A stretch of DNA of 17,721 nt from Pseudomonadota bacterium (GTDB lineage: Bacteria > Pseudomonadota > Gammaproteobacteria > Xanthomonadales > Xanthomonadaceae). The stretch lies in NCBI GenBank assembly GCA_023388955.1, contig JAEWFH010000020.1, positions 1 through 17,721 of the forward strand, in the 5' to 3' direction. The position numbers and the translations under genes are program-made. The notes beneath the pieces were generated by a model. The model was not told the origin of the DNA, ran no database searches, and saw only the letters and a program-made list of their open reading frames with translations. Shown in pieces: positions 1 to 6,628 of the stretch (its first letter is position 1; each line of letters starts with the position of its first letter).

Positions 1-1
1 G

Positions 2-82
2 TCCACGGACGCCAAGCCGCACGCGCATGCGGGCCCCGGTCGTCGCCGTCGTGGGGGACGCCGTACCACTGCCGGCGCCTGA
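2..82 (+). CDS. Possible 3' end of an unidentified + strand gene
   Basis: Reading frame 2 is open from the window edge to a TGA at 80-82. The 26 visible residues end in an Arg/Gly-rich stretch (PGRRRRGGRRTTAGA). Such basic tails occur on DEAD-box RNA helicases and other RNA-binding proteins, but no domain is visible, so the product cannot be named. The frame ends 7 bp before the REP-like repeat, as expected if the repeat lies in the downstream intergenic space. It could also be a chance open frame in GC-rich DNA. Confidence 0.33.
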   Translation, partial: STDAKPHAHAGPGRRRRGGRRTTAGA

Positions 83-89
83 GGAATCC

Positions 90-119
90 GTCATCCCCGC
101 GCACGCGGGGATCCATGGG
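90..119 (+). repeat. REP-like repeat, left copy
   Basis: A 30-bp unit whose core at 93-112 is a perfect palindrome: a 9-bp stem ATCCCCGCG with a CA loop. It is identical to the reverse complement of 327-356. Repeats of this kind, with the GTCATCCCCGCG start, are widespread intergenic elements in proteobacterial genomes. Confidence 0.8.
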
Positions 120-166
120 TTTTCCTCTCCGGAACCCGCGCGCCTCCTTCGGACACCGCGCGGGGC

Positions 167-191
167 GGGAGCCGGAGCGCGGGGGCGTTGC
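167..191 (+). repeat. Inner inverted arm, left
   Basis: A 25-bp arm that pairs with 255-279 with a single mismatch (C/T near the inner end). With its partner it could form a long stem around a 63-nt loop. It lies 47 bp inside the left REP-like copy. Confidence 0.75.
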
Positions 192-254
192 TCCGCGCTC
201 CTGACGACATCCTGTCTTTAAGTCGCGGCGCAGACCATCCATGGCCTGCTCTCC

Positions 255-279
255 GCAACACCCCCGCGCTCCGGCTCCC
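255..279 (-). repeat. Inner inverted arm, right
   Basis: Reverse complement of 167-191 at 24 of 25 positions. It lies 47 bp inside the right REP-like copy, mirroring the left side exactly. Confidence 0.75.
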
Positions 280-326
280 ACGACGGTTGGTGAAGGCTTC
301 GGACGTGCACTCCAGATACGGCGCTC

Positions 327-356
327 CCCATGGATCCCCGCGTGCGCGGGGATGAC
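327..356 (-). repeat. REP-like repeat, right inverted copy
   Basis: Exact reverse complement of 90-119. Its palindromic core at 334-353 can form a 9-bp GC-rich hairpin. It lies 45 bp beyond the stop codon of the minus-strand CoA-transferase gene, so it could act as a 3' mRNA stabiliser or transcription end point for that gene. Confidence 0.8.
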
Positions 357-398
357 GGGTGGTGCGCGGGGATGACGGGGGGTGTGTGGGGAGGACGG
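342..398 (+). repeat. Degenerate 20-bp tandem repeat, about 2.9 copies
   Basis: An 18-bp string starting GTGCGCGGGGATG is at 342-359 and again, identically, at 362-379, a 20-bp period. A third, diverged copy with three mismatches fills 382-398. The first copy is the right half of the REP-like repeat, so the array looks like local slippage or duplication of the REP end. It stops exactly where the CoA-transferase stop codon begins (399). Confidence 0.7.
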
Positions 399-1913
399 TT
401 ACTCCGCGCGCATGGATCCGGTCCGTACGAACCGGTCATGCCACGACAGCGCCTCGCCCAGCAGATGCGGCGTGTGCTTGCCGAAGCTCTCGCGGCTGGC
501 GCGGTCGAAGTAGTCCTGCAGCATCGGCTTGAAGTCCGGGTGCGCGCAGCGCTCGATGATCAGCGCCGCGCGCTGCTTGGGCGCCAGCCCGCGCAGGTCG
601 GCCAGGCCCTGCTCGGTCACGATCACCATGGTGTCGTGCTCGGTGTGGTCGACGTGGCTGGCCATCGGGACGATGCCGGAGATCTTGCCGCCCTTGGCCG
701 TGCTCGGTGACATGAAGCACGACAGGTAACCGTTGCGGGCAAAGTCGCCCGAGCCGCCGATGCCGTTCATGATCCGGCTGCCGGCGATGTGGGTGGAGTT
801 GACGTTGCCGTAGATGTCGGCTTCGATCATGCCGTTCATGGCGATGCAGCCTAGGCGGCGGATGATCTCCGGGTGGTTGGAGATCTCCTGCGGCCGCAGC
901 AGGATGCGCTTGCCGTAGAAGTCGACGTTGGCGTTGAACTCCTCGATGCCCGCCGGGCTGAGCGAGAACGAGGTCGCCGAGGCCATCCGCAGGGTGCCGT
1001 TCTTCAGCAGCTCCAGCATCCCGTCCTGGATCACCTCGGTGTAGGCGGCCAGGCCCTTGTAGCCCGCGTCGGCCAGTCCCAGCAGGACGGCGTTGGCGAT
1101 GTTGCCCACGCCCGACTGCAGCGGCAGCAGGCGGTCGGTCAGGCGGCCGCGCCGGATCTCGTGCGCGAAGAAGTCCATCAGGTGCGCGGCGATCTGGCGG
1201 GAGGCATCGTCGGGCGGGCTGAAGGGCGAGTTGCGGTCCGGCGCGTCGGTCTCCACCACCGCGATGACCTTGGCCGGGTCGACCCGCAGGTATGGCTCGC
1301 CGATGCGCTCGTCCGGGGCGGTCATCTGGATCGGCTTGCGGTTCGGGGGCAGGGCGGTGCCGTAGTAGATGTCGTGCATCCCGTCCAGCGCCTCGGGCTG
1401 CCAGCGGTTGACCTCCACGATCACCTTGTCGGCCAGGTCCAGCCAGGTCTTGTTGTTGCCGACCGAGGAGGAGGGCACCAGGCGCCCGTCCTCGAGGATG
1501 CCCGCGGCCTCGACCACCGCCACGTTGATGTCGCCGAAGAAGCCGAACCAGGTGTGCTGGGCGACGTGGCTGAGGTGGATGTCGATGTAGTTCAGGGTGC
1601 CGGCGTTGATCCGCTCGCGCACGTTGGGGTCGGACTGGTAGGGCAGGCGCAGCTCCATGCCCTCCACCTTCGCCAGTGCGCCGTCCAGCTCGGGCGCGGT
1701 CGAGGCGCCGGTGAGGACCTTGATGCGGAACGGGCTGCCGGCGGCCGCGGCCTTCTCCATGCGGGCGGCCAGTGCCTGCGGGACGGCCTTGGGGTAGCCG
1801 GCGCCGGTGAAGCCGCTCATGGCGACGGTCATGCCGGGCTGGATCAGTTCCGCGGCCTGTTCGGCCGACACCAGGCGCTCGGCGAGGCCGGCGTGGCGGA
1901 TGCGCTCGTGCAT
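399..1913 (-). CDS. Succinate/acetate CoA-transferase (acetyl-CoA hydrolase/transferase family)
   Basis: 504-residue cytoplasmic CoA-transferase of the acetyl-CoA hydrolase/transferase family, closest in appearance to the YgfH/AarC succinate-CoA transferases. These move CoA between succinyl-CoA and acetate, giving acetyl-CoA and succinate. The GVGNIANAVL motif (about 269-277) and YTEVIQDG (291-298) are present; E293 fits the catalytic glutamate that forms the glutamyl-CoA thioester (E294 in AarC). A glycine-rich NGIGGSGDF segment follows near 383. The length is normal for the family. The ATG at 1913 was chosen because ACGGAG precedes it at suitable spacing and the protein begins MHERIR; a longer frame upstream is Pro/Arg-rich and unlike the family. 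The gene appears monocistronic with its own -10-like site. Substrate preference, including a purely hydrolytic role, cannot be settled from sequence. Confidence 0.93.
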   Translation of the reverse strand: MHERIRHAGLAERLVSAEQAAELIQPGMTVAMSGFTGAGYPKAVPQALAARMEKAAAAGSPFRIKVLTGASTAPELDGALAKVEGMELRLPYQSDPNVRERINAGTLNYIDIHLSHVAQHTWFGFFGDINVAVVEAAGILEDGRLVPSSSVGNNKTWLDLADKVIVEVNRWQPEALDGMHDIYYGTALPPNRKPIQMTAPDERIGEPYLRVDPAKVIAVVETDAPDRNSPFSPPDDASRQIAAHLMDFFAHEIRRGRLTDRLLPLQSGVGNIANAVLLGLADAGYKGLAAYTEVIQDGMLELLKNGTLRMASATSFSLSPAGIEEFNANVDFYGKRILLRPQEISNHPEIIRRLGCIAMNGMIEADIYGNVNSTHIAGSRIMNGIGGSGDFARNGYLSCFMSPSTAKGGKISGIVPMASHVDHTEHDTMVIVTEQGLADLRGLAPKQRAALIIERCAHPDFKPMLQDYFDRASRESFGKHTPHLLGEALSWHDRFVRTGSMRAE

Positions 1914-1943
1914 GGGGGGCAGGCTCCGTGGGGGGACTGCCCG

Positions 1944-1949
1944 ATTGTA
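1944..1949 (-). promoter_or_regulatory. Candidate -10 element (TACAAT) for the CoA-transferase gene
   Basis: TACAAT on the minus strand begins 36 nt upstream of the ATG, implying a leader of about 24 nt. No convincing TTGACA-like -35 is seen at 16-18 bp. The same spacing recurs at three other genes in this window, which supports the call. Confidence 0.45.
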
Positions 1950-2028
1950 TCTTCCGCCCCGGAACGGACCGTTGCCGGAGGGGAAAGGGTCGTTGCGCCG
2001 CTTCTCCTTGCAGGAGGGTGCGGTTGCC

Positions 2029-2062
2029 TGCCCGGGCCACGTACCAGCCGGCAGCCCGGGCA
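2029..2062 (-). terminator. Stem-loop after the DUF885 gene (possible terminator)
   Basis: Perfect 9-bp inverted arms TGCCCGGGC / GCCCGGGCA surround a 16-nt loop, 20 nt past the DUF885 stop codon and upstream of the CoA-transferase promoter site. No U-tract follows, so it is not a classical intrinsic terminator. It may mark a Rho-dependent end or protect the 3' end. Confidence 0.4.
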
Positions 2063-2082
2063 AGCGTCCGCGCCGCGGGCGG

Positions 2083-3903
2083 TCAGGCTCCCTGCGCGGC
2101 GATCCAGCGGTCGATCTTCGCCTCCAGCACGTCCAGTGGCACCGAGCCGTCCTTCAGCACCTCGGCGTGGAACGCGCGCACGTCGAAGCGGTCGCCCAGC
2201 GCCGACTCGGCACGGTCGCGCAGCTCCTGGATCTTCAGCTCGCCGATCTTGTAAGCGAGCGCCTGGCCCGGGATCGCCATGTAGCGCTCGGCCTCGGCGG
2301 TGGCCTGGGTCTCGGACTCCGCGGAGTTCTCCAGCATGAAGGTGATCACCTGCTCGCGGGTCCAGCCCTTGCTGTGCAGCCCGGTGTCCACGACCAGCCG
2401 GATCGCGCGCCACAGCTCGTTCTGCAGGTAGCCGAAGTAGCTGTACGGGTCGGTGTACAGGCCCAGGTCGCGTCCCAGCGACTCGGCGTACAGGCCCCAG
2501 CCCTCGATGAAGGCGGTCTGGCCACCGAAGCGGCGGAACGCCGGCAGCCCGGTCAGCTCCTGCTGCAGGGCGATCTGGAAGTGGTGGCCGGGGATCGCCT
2601 CGTGCAGGAACAGGTCCTCGGCATCCCAGGTCTTGCGGGTCGGCAGGTCGTAGGTGTTGACGTAGAAGATGCCGGGACGCGTGCCGTCCTCGCTGGGGCG
2701 CATGTAGGAGCCGCCGGCGGCGGACTGGGCGCGGAACGGTTCCACCGGCCGGATCTCGAACGGGGCCTTGGGCGTCAGCGAGAACAGCTCGTCGACCCGC
2801 TCGTTGACCTTGTCCTCGAGCGAGCGGTAGTACTCCAGCAGCGCCTCCTCGGACTCGAAGGTGAACTGCGGGTCGTTCTGCATGAACTGGAAGAAGTCCT
2901 GCAGCGAGCCCTCGAAGCCGACCTGGTCCATGACCTTGTGCATCTCGCCGTGGATGCGCTCGACCTCGTCCAGGCCGATCTGGTGGATCTCCGACGGCGA
3001 CAGGTCGGTGGTGGTCGACATGCGGGCGCGGTAGGCGTACCACTCGTCGCCGTTGGGCAGCGCGTCCAGGCCCGCGGTGTCGCGGGCGTGCGGCAGGTAC
3101 TCCTCCGCGATGTACGCGCGCAGCTCGCGGTAGGCCGGCATGAGCTGCTGCTCGATCAGCTCGCGGTATTCGCCGGTGATGCGTTCGCGCTCGGCGGCGT
3201 CGAACTCGTCCGGCATCTCCGCCACCGGCCGCCAGAACAGGGTATCCGCGGCGTCGTCCTTGATGAGGGCGTCCAGCTGCGGCAGCACCTTCTCCATCAG
3301 CGCGCGCGGCTGCACCACGCCGGCTTCCACGCCCTGCTTCATGTTGGCGATGGCCTGGTCGAACAGCGCCGGCACCTGCGAGGCGCGCGCATGCCAGTTG
3401 TCGTAGTCCCCGACGGTTTCGAAGGGCTGGGCGCCGGTGCCCGAACCAAGCTGCACCACGGTGGAGGCGATGTTGTAGAACTGGTTGACCGGCTGCATCC
3501 AGCCCGGGAACTTTTCTCCCTCCAGTTCGTCGCGCAGGTCGCTGGTGAAGATCTCGTAGCTCAGCAGGTCCTGGCCTTCCAGGCCCTCCGCGCCGACCGC
3601 CTCGACCTGGCGCAGCCAGCGCTCGGCGAACTCGCGGGAGCGGTCGCGGTACTCCTGCGACAGGAAGTTGGGGAGCCGGTCGTTGTAGCGGGGGTCGCCC
3701 TGGAAGGTCGCGGCGAGCGGATTGAGCTCCAGCCGCTCTTCCCAGTAGGTCGCGTACAGCGTGTCCAGCCGCTCGGCCGTGGCGCCGGTTTCCGCGGCGC
3801 TGGTGGCACCGGTCCCGGCGGGTTCTGTCCCGGACGCGCCGCAGCCGGCTAGGACGAGGCCCAGCGCAAGCGCGAGCAGGGTGTGGGTGGCACGGTTGGA
3901 CAT
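2083..3903 (-). CDS. DUF885 family lipoprotein, putative zinc peptidase
   Basis: 606-residue DUF885 protein. The N-terminus is a lipoprotein signal peptide (hydrophobic residues 8-20, lipobox LAGC, C21), so the mature protein should be lipid-anchored in the cell envelope. A low-complexity Gly/Ala/Thr linker (22-43) precedes the conserved domain. HEAIPGHH (434-441) matches the family's HExxxGHH metal-binding motif. FIEGWGLYAE (465-474) supplies a further conserved Glu, and GQALAYKIG (546-554) is the family's C-terminal signature. Family members resemble gluzincin-type metallopeptidases; the substrate is unknown. The ATG at 3903 has AGGAG about 6 nt upstream and starts the signal peptide directly; the longer reading frame would bury it. 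The gene is 99 bp after the kinase gene on the same strand, with a stem-loop between them. Confidence 0.9.
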   Translation of the reverse strand: MSNRATHTLLALALGLVLAGCGASGTEPAGTGATSAAETGATAERLDTLYATYWEERLELNPLAATFQGDPRYNDRLPNFLSQEYRDRSREFAERWLRQVEAVGAEGLEGQDLLSYEIFTSDLRDELEGEKFPGWMQPVNQFYNIASTVVQLGSGTGAQPFETVGDYDNWHARASQVPALFDQAIANMKQGVEAGVVQPRALMEKVLPQLDALIKDDAADTLFWRPVAEMPDEFDAAERERITGEYRELIEQQLMPAYRELRAYIAEEYLPHARDTAGLDALPNGDEWYAYRARMSTTTDLSPSEIHQIGLDEVERIHGEMHKVMDQVGFEGSLQDFFQFMQNDPQFTFESEEALLEYYRSLEDKVNERVDELFSLTPKAPFEIRPVEPFRAQSAAGGSYMRPSEDGTRPGIFYVNTYDLPTRKTWDAEDLFLHEAIPGHHFQIALQQELTGLPAFRRFGGQTAFIEGWGLYAESLGRDLGLYTDPYSYFGYLQNELWRAIRLVVDTGLHSKGWTREQVITFMLENSAESETQATAEAERYMAIPGQALAYKIGELKIQELRDRAESALGDRFDVRAFHAEVLKDGSVPLDVLEAKIDRWIAAQGA

Positions 3904-3950
3904 GGCGGGCTCCTGGGCGTGGCCGGACAATAGGTGGCCCGGCAGCGTCA

Positions 3951-3969
3951 CCGCCGGACGCGCCGGCGG
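3951..3969 (-). terminator. Stem-loop after the kinase gene (possible terminator)
   Basis: Perfect 7-bp arms CCGCCGG / CCGGCGG with a 5-nt loop lie 33 nt past the kinase stop codon and before the DUF885 gene. There is no U-tract, so termination by it alone is doubtful. Confidence 0.35.
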
Positions 3970-4002
3970 CATGGGCCAAAGGTCACCCGGCTGCGCGCGC
4001 GA

Positions 4003-6003
4003 TCACGGTTCCCGGACCAGGCGGAAGCCGACGTCGTCGTAGCCGCGCGTGGTGTCGAGGACGCGCTGGGTCTCGTCGGAGCGCCACGAGGCACCAGCGA
4101 CCTGGCGCTCGTGGCAGTCCGCGCCGCAATCCAGCAACCACAGCGACAGCGGCCGGCCGATGATCTCCGGGGCGCGGGTGCGGGCGTCGCTGGCGGACGG
4201 CAGCCGGTAGCGTTCGCCGGTCTGCTGGCTGTGCCATTCGCCGTAGGCCTGGGCATCGGCGAGCGAGACGCAGACCACGGCCTCCTCCTCGCCCTGGTCG
4301 AAGCCGGGGTCGCGCCAGTTGCGCGGAGACAGTACCCGCAGCAGCGAACCGCGGGTCCGGCAGCGGCTGGGCTCGCGTCCGGTCGCGGCGGCGAAGCGCG
4401 CGTATTCGGCCCGGCTCACCGGACGCAGGCTGATGGACATGCCGGCAGACGCCAGTGCCGTGCCGCCGGCGTCGGTCCGTGGACCCTGGTCGCCCTGCTT
4501 GATCGCACCCGCGCGGGTCGCGAGGCGGTCCACCATAGCGGTCGGCAGGGAAAGCGCGCGCGCCAGTTCCACGACCTCGCCGGCGGTGACCGGGTCGGCA
4601 TTGGCGGCCGCCTGGTCGATCCGTGCCGACAGGCTGCCGGCGACCTGCTGTTGCAGGGACGCCGCCTCGGCTTCGCCATGGCCCGCCAGTCCATGCAGCT
4701 GCGCAATGCGCTCGGCGTACTCGACGCTCCGTGCCCGCTCCCCACGCCCGATGGAGGCGAGCAGCGGTGGCACCAGCCGGTCCGCGAGCTCGGAGGCGGT
4801 CCCGGCCACCTGGGTGTTGCCGGGCCCGGCGGCCCAGGCCTGCTGCACGCTCTCGAATGCATTCGCGCCGGCCGGGGCGAGCAGCTGCCCCTCCCGGATG
4901 TGCCGGCGGGCATCCTCCAGTGCGACCTGCAGCGGCGATTCCTGCAGCGGCCGGAACATCGCCTCCGCCGGGTCGTGGGAACCCGGCTCCGACGACGCCG
5001 CGCCTGCCACCAGCAGCCCGCCGTGGTCGCGGCCGTTGGCCAGCAGCACGCCGCCGCCGACCACCGCCAGCAACAGTGCGCCGCCCCAGGCCACGCGTGG
5101 TACCCGGCCCAGTTGCGCGCTGGCCCGGTGCAAACCGGCGGCCGTGCGCTGCCACTTACGGCGCCGCTCGATGCGGCTCATCATCGCCTCCATGTCGGGG
5201 GCGTCGTCGAAGCGGTCCACCGGGACCTTGGCCAGCGCCCGGTTCATGAAGCGCTGCCAGTGCCGCAGCTCCGCGGGGAGCCTGGGGATCGGGTCCTGGG
5301 CATGCATCACCGCCATCGAGAGCGCATCGCCGGCGCGGTAGGGCAGCTCGCCGGTGAGCATTTCCCACGCCAGCACGCCCAGGCTGTAGAGGTCGGCGCG
5401 ACCGTCGACGTCCTCACCACGGGCCTGCTCCGGCGCCATGTAGGCGGTACTGCCGACCGCGAGCCCGGCGGCGGTGACGCGGGGACCATAGCCGCGGCGC
5501 AGTGCCACGCCGAAGTCGGCCAGCAGGGGGCGTTCGGCCTCGTCGAACAGGACGTTCTCGGCCTTGACGTCGCGGTGGACGACACCGCGGGAGTGCGCAT
5601 AGTGCAGGGCCGACAGCAGCATCCGCATCACTTCCATGACGCGCGCCTCGTCGGCGCTGCCGTCCGGCCTGCGGAAGCTGCGCTGGCCCAGGTGGCCGCG
5701 CGGCAGGTGCGGCATGCTGTAGTAGGGCAGTCCCTCGGCGGTGCGGCCGAGTTCGTTGATGCGCACGACATGCGGATGCTCGAGCCGGGCAATGGTGCGC
5801 ACTTCGTTCTCGAAGCGCCGGCGGCTGACCTCGTCGGTCAGCGCGTGGGGGGCGACCACCTTGATCGCCACCTGCCGCGGCGGGGCGATCTGGTCGGCCA
5901 GGTACACGGTGGACATCGCCCCGTGGTTGAGCGCGTGCAGCAGCCTGTATCCGCGTATTTCCGGCAATGGTACGGCTGTCGGCTCTGTGTGCACCATCGA
6001 CAT
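4003..6003 (-). CDS. Membrane Ser/Thr protein kinase with C-terminal FGE/SUMF1-like domain
   Basis: About 666 residues. An N-terminal Hanks-type kinase domain (about 15-260) carries VAIK (K48), an alpha-C Glu (E67), HRDVKAEN (143-150, catalytic D145), DFG (163-165), GSTAYMAPEQ and the D-x-YSLG segment, so catalysis looks intact. The glycine loop is degenerate (NHGAMSTVY, one Gly). A transmembrane helix follows at about 305-323, placing the rest in the periplasm: an Ala-rich helical segment, then a formylglycine-enzyme/SUMF1-like domain (about 525-666). That domain shows VSRAEYARF, NWRDPGF, YRLPSASD, a DC...C...GASW segment and a terminal GFRLVRE. The Cys pair used by true formylglycine enzymes near the C-terminus is absent, so the domain is probably a sensor or binding module. 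The start is uncertain: ATGs at 6015, 6003 and 5997 are in frame; 6003 has a G-rich Shine-Dalgarno-like run 5 nt upstream. It lies 103 bp downstream of the DUF4442 gene. Confidence 0.88.
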   Translation of the reverse strand: MSMVHTEPTAVPLPEIRGYRLLHALNHGAMSTVYLADQIAPPRQVAIKVVAPHALTDEVSRRRFENEVRTIARLEHPHVVRINELGRTAEGLPYYSMPHLPRGHLGQRSFRRPDGSADEARVMEVMRMLLSALHYAHSRGVVHRDVKAENVLFDEAERPLLADFGVALRRGYGPRVTAAGLAVGSTAYMAPEQARGEDVDGRADLYSLGVLAWEMLTGELPYRAGDALSMAVMHAQDPIPRLPAELRHWQRFMNRALAKVPVDRFDDAPDMEAMMSRIERRRKWQRTAAGLHRASAQLGRVPRVAWGGALLLAVVGGGVLLANGRDHGGLLVAGAASSEPGSHDPAEAMFRPLQESPLQVALEDARRHIREGQLLAPAGANAFESVQQAWAAGPGNTQVAGTASELADRLVPPLLASIGRGERARSVEYAERIAQLHGLAGHGEAEAASLQQQVAGSLSARIDQAAANADPVTAGEVVELARALSLPTAMVDRLATRAGAIKQGDQGPRTDAGGTALASAGMSISLRPVSRAEYARFAAATGREPSRCRTRGSLLRVLSPRNWRDPGFDQGEEEAVVCVSLADAQAYGEWHSQQTGERYRLPSASDARTRAPEIIGRPLSLWLLDCGADCHERQVAGASWRSDETQRVLDTTRGYDDVGFRLVREP

Positions 6004-6035
6004 CGCGGCCCCCATACTCGCGACGGCAAAGCATA

Positions 6036-6062
6036 CCTCCCGCTGCCGGCGGCAGGGGGAGG
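6036..6062 (-). terminator. Strong hairpin between the DUF4442 and kinase genes
   Basis: A 12-bp stem with one G/G (C/C) mismatch and a 3-nt loop. It lies 44 nt past the DUF4442 stop and 32 nt before the kinase start chosen here. Only a weak T-rich run (TATGCTTTG) follows, so it may be a terminator, an attenuator, or a leader structure. On the minus strand its 3' arm contains GGGAGG, a Shine-Dalgarno-like sequence. Confidence 0.5.
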
Positions 6063-6106
6063 AAGCTCGGAGTCTGTGACGCAGGGACGTTATCGCGCGG
6101 TGAAGG

Positions 6107-6562
6107 TCACGGCCGGCGGTCGCGCTTGAGGCGGACGTACAGTTGCTTGCGCACCCGGGCGACGAGCTCGCCGGTGGCATCGCGTACTTCGGTGTCGAAC
6201 CAGTGCAGGGCCTTGGAGCCGTCGGCGGTGGCCTCGCGCAGCTGCCCCACGATCGCGGGGTCGAGGCGGAATTCCGCGTGCACCGTGCCGCGTCCGGGAC
6301 GCACGAACTCGATGCTGCCCGCCTGGTCCCAGACCAGATGGTCGGGGCCGATGTTGTGCAGGACCAGCAGCATCCAGAACGGATCGGTCATCGAGAACAG
6401 GCTGCCGCCGAAGTGGGTCCCGACGTAGTTGCGGTTCCACGGCCGCATGCGCAGCTCGACCCGTGCATGCCGATAGTCGTCCGAGAGGTGGGTGACATGG
6501 ATGCCGGCGGCGAGGTACGGCGGCCACAGGTTGATGCCGTGGCGGAACAGGCTGGCTTTCAT
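6107..6562 (-). CDS. DUF4442 hotdog-fold protein, thioesterase-like
   Basis: 151-residue protein matching DUF4442, a hotdog-fold family related to YiiD-type and acyl-CoA thioesterases. NRNYVGTHFGGSLFSMTDP (44-62) corresponds to the hotdog central helix region, followed by the strand-rich half (VWDQAGSIEFVRPGRGTVHA). No signal peptide or membrane helix is seen, so it should be cytoplasmic. A role in acyl-thioester hydrolysis is plausible from the fold but unproven, and the substrate is unknown. The ATG at 6562 gives the family's usual length; it lacks a clear Shine-Dalgarno. It follows the CnoX-like gene by 66 bp on the same strand, so cotranscription is possible. Confidence 0.85.
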   Translation of the reverse strand: MKASLFRHGINLWPPYLAAGIHVTHLSDDYRHARVELRMRPWNRNYVGTHFGGSLFSMTDPFWMLLVLHNIGPDHLVWDQAGSIEFVRPGRGTVHAEFRLDPAIVGQLREATADGSKALHWFDTEVRDATGELVARVRKQLYVRLKRDRRP

Positions 6563-6628
6563 GGGGCCATGGCAACAGGCGGGCGGGGTGGCCAGCCTGC
6601 CATACGGCGACGTACTGTCAAGCGCCGC

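Larger units (their letters stand above)
90..356. repeat. Symmetric REP-bounded inverted-repeat element (MITE/REPIN-like), 267 bp
   Basis: The element has perfect 30-bp terminal inverted repeats (90-119 and 327-356) and a second pair of 25-bp inverted arms inside (167-191 and 255-279, one mismatch). The segments between outer and inner arms are exactly 47 bp on both sides, and a 63-bp centre lies between the inner arms. This symmetry means the two pairs belong to one structure. No gene-like frame is seen inside, and no obvious target-site duplication flanks it. It resembles REP doublets/REPINs or a small non-autonomous mobile element, but the class is inferred. Confidence 0.7.

Noticed and set aside
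27..221. Short plus-strand frame containing SVIPAHAGIHG
   Set aside because: This peptide is the usual spurious translation of the REP-like repeat; the region is repeat, not coding.
342..398. Possible CRISPR array from the 20-bp periodicity
   Set aside because: Repeats are contiguous with no spacers of regular length, and no cas genes are present.
873..6129. Long plus-strand frames over the minus-strand block (873-2339, 1807-3852, 3934-6129)
   Set aside because: Low-complexity translations with no motifs, lying antisense to the CoA-transferase, DUF885 and kinase genes, all of which show intact family signatures.
6004..6180. Extending the kinase gene to the upstream ATG at 6180
   Set aside because: It would overlap the DUF4442 gene end and add residues unlike any kinase N-terminus; the start near 6003 begins just before the kinase domain.
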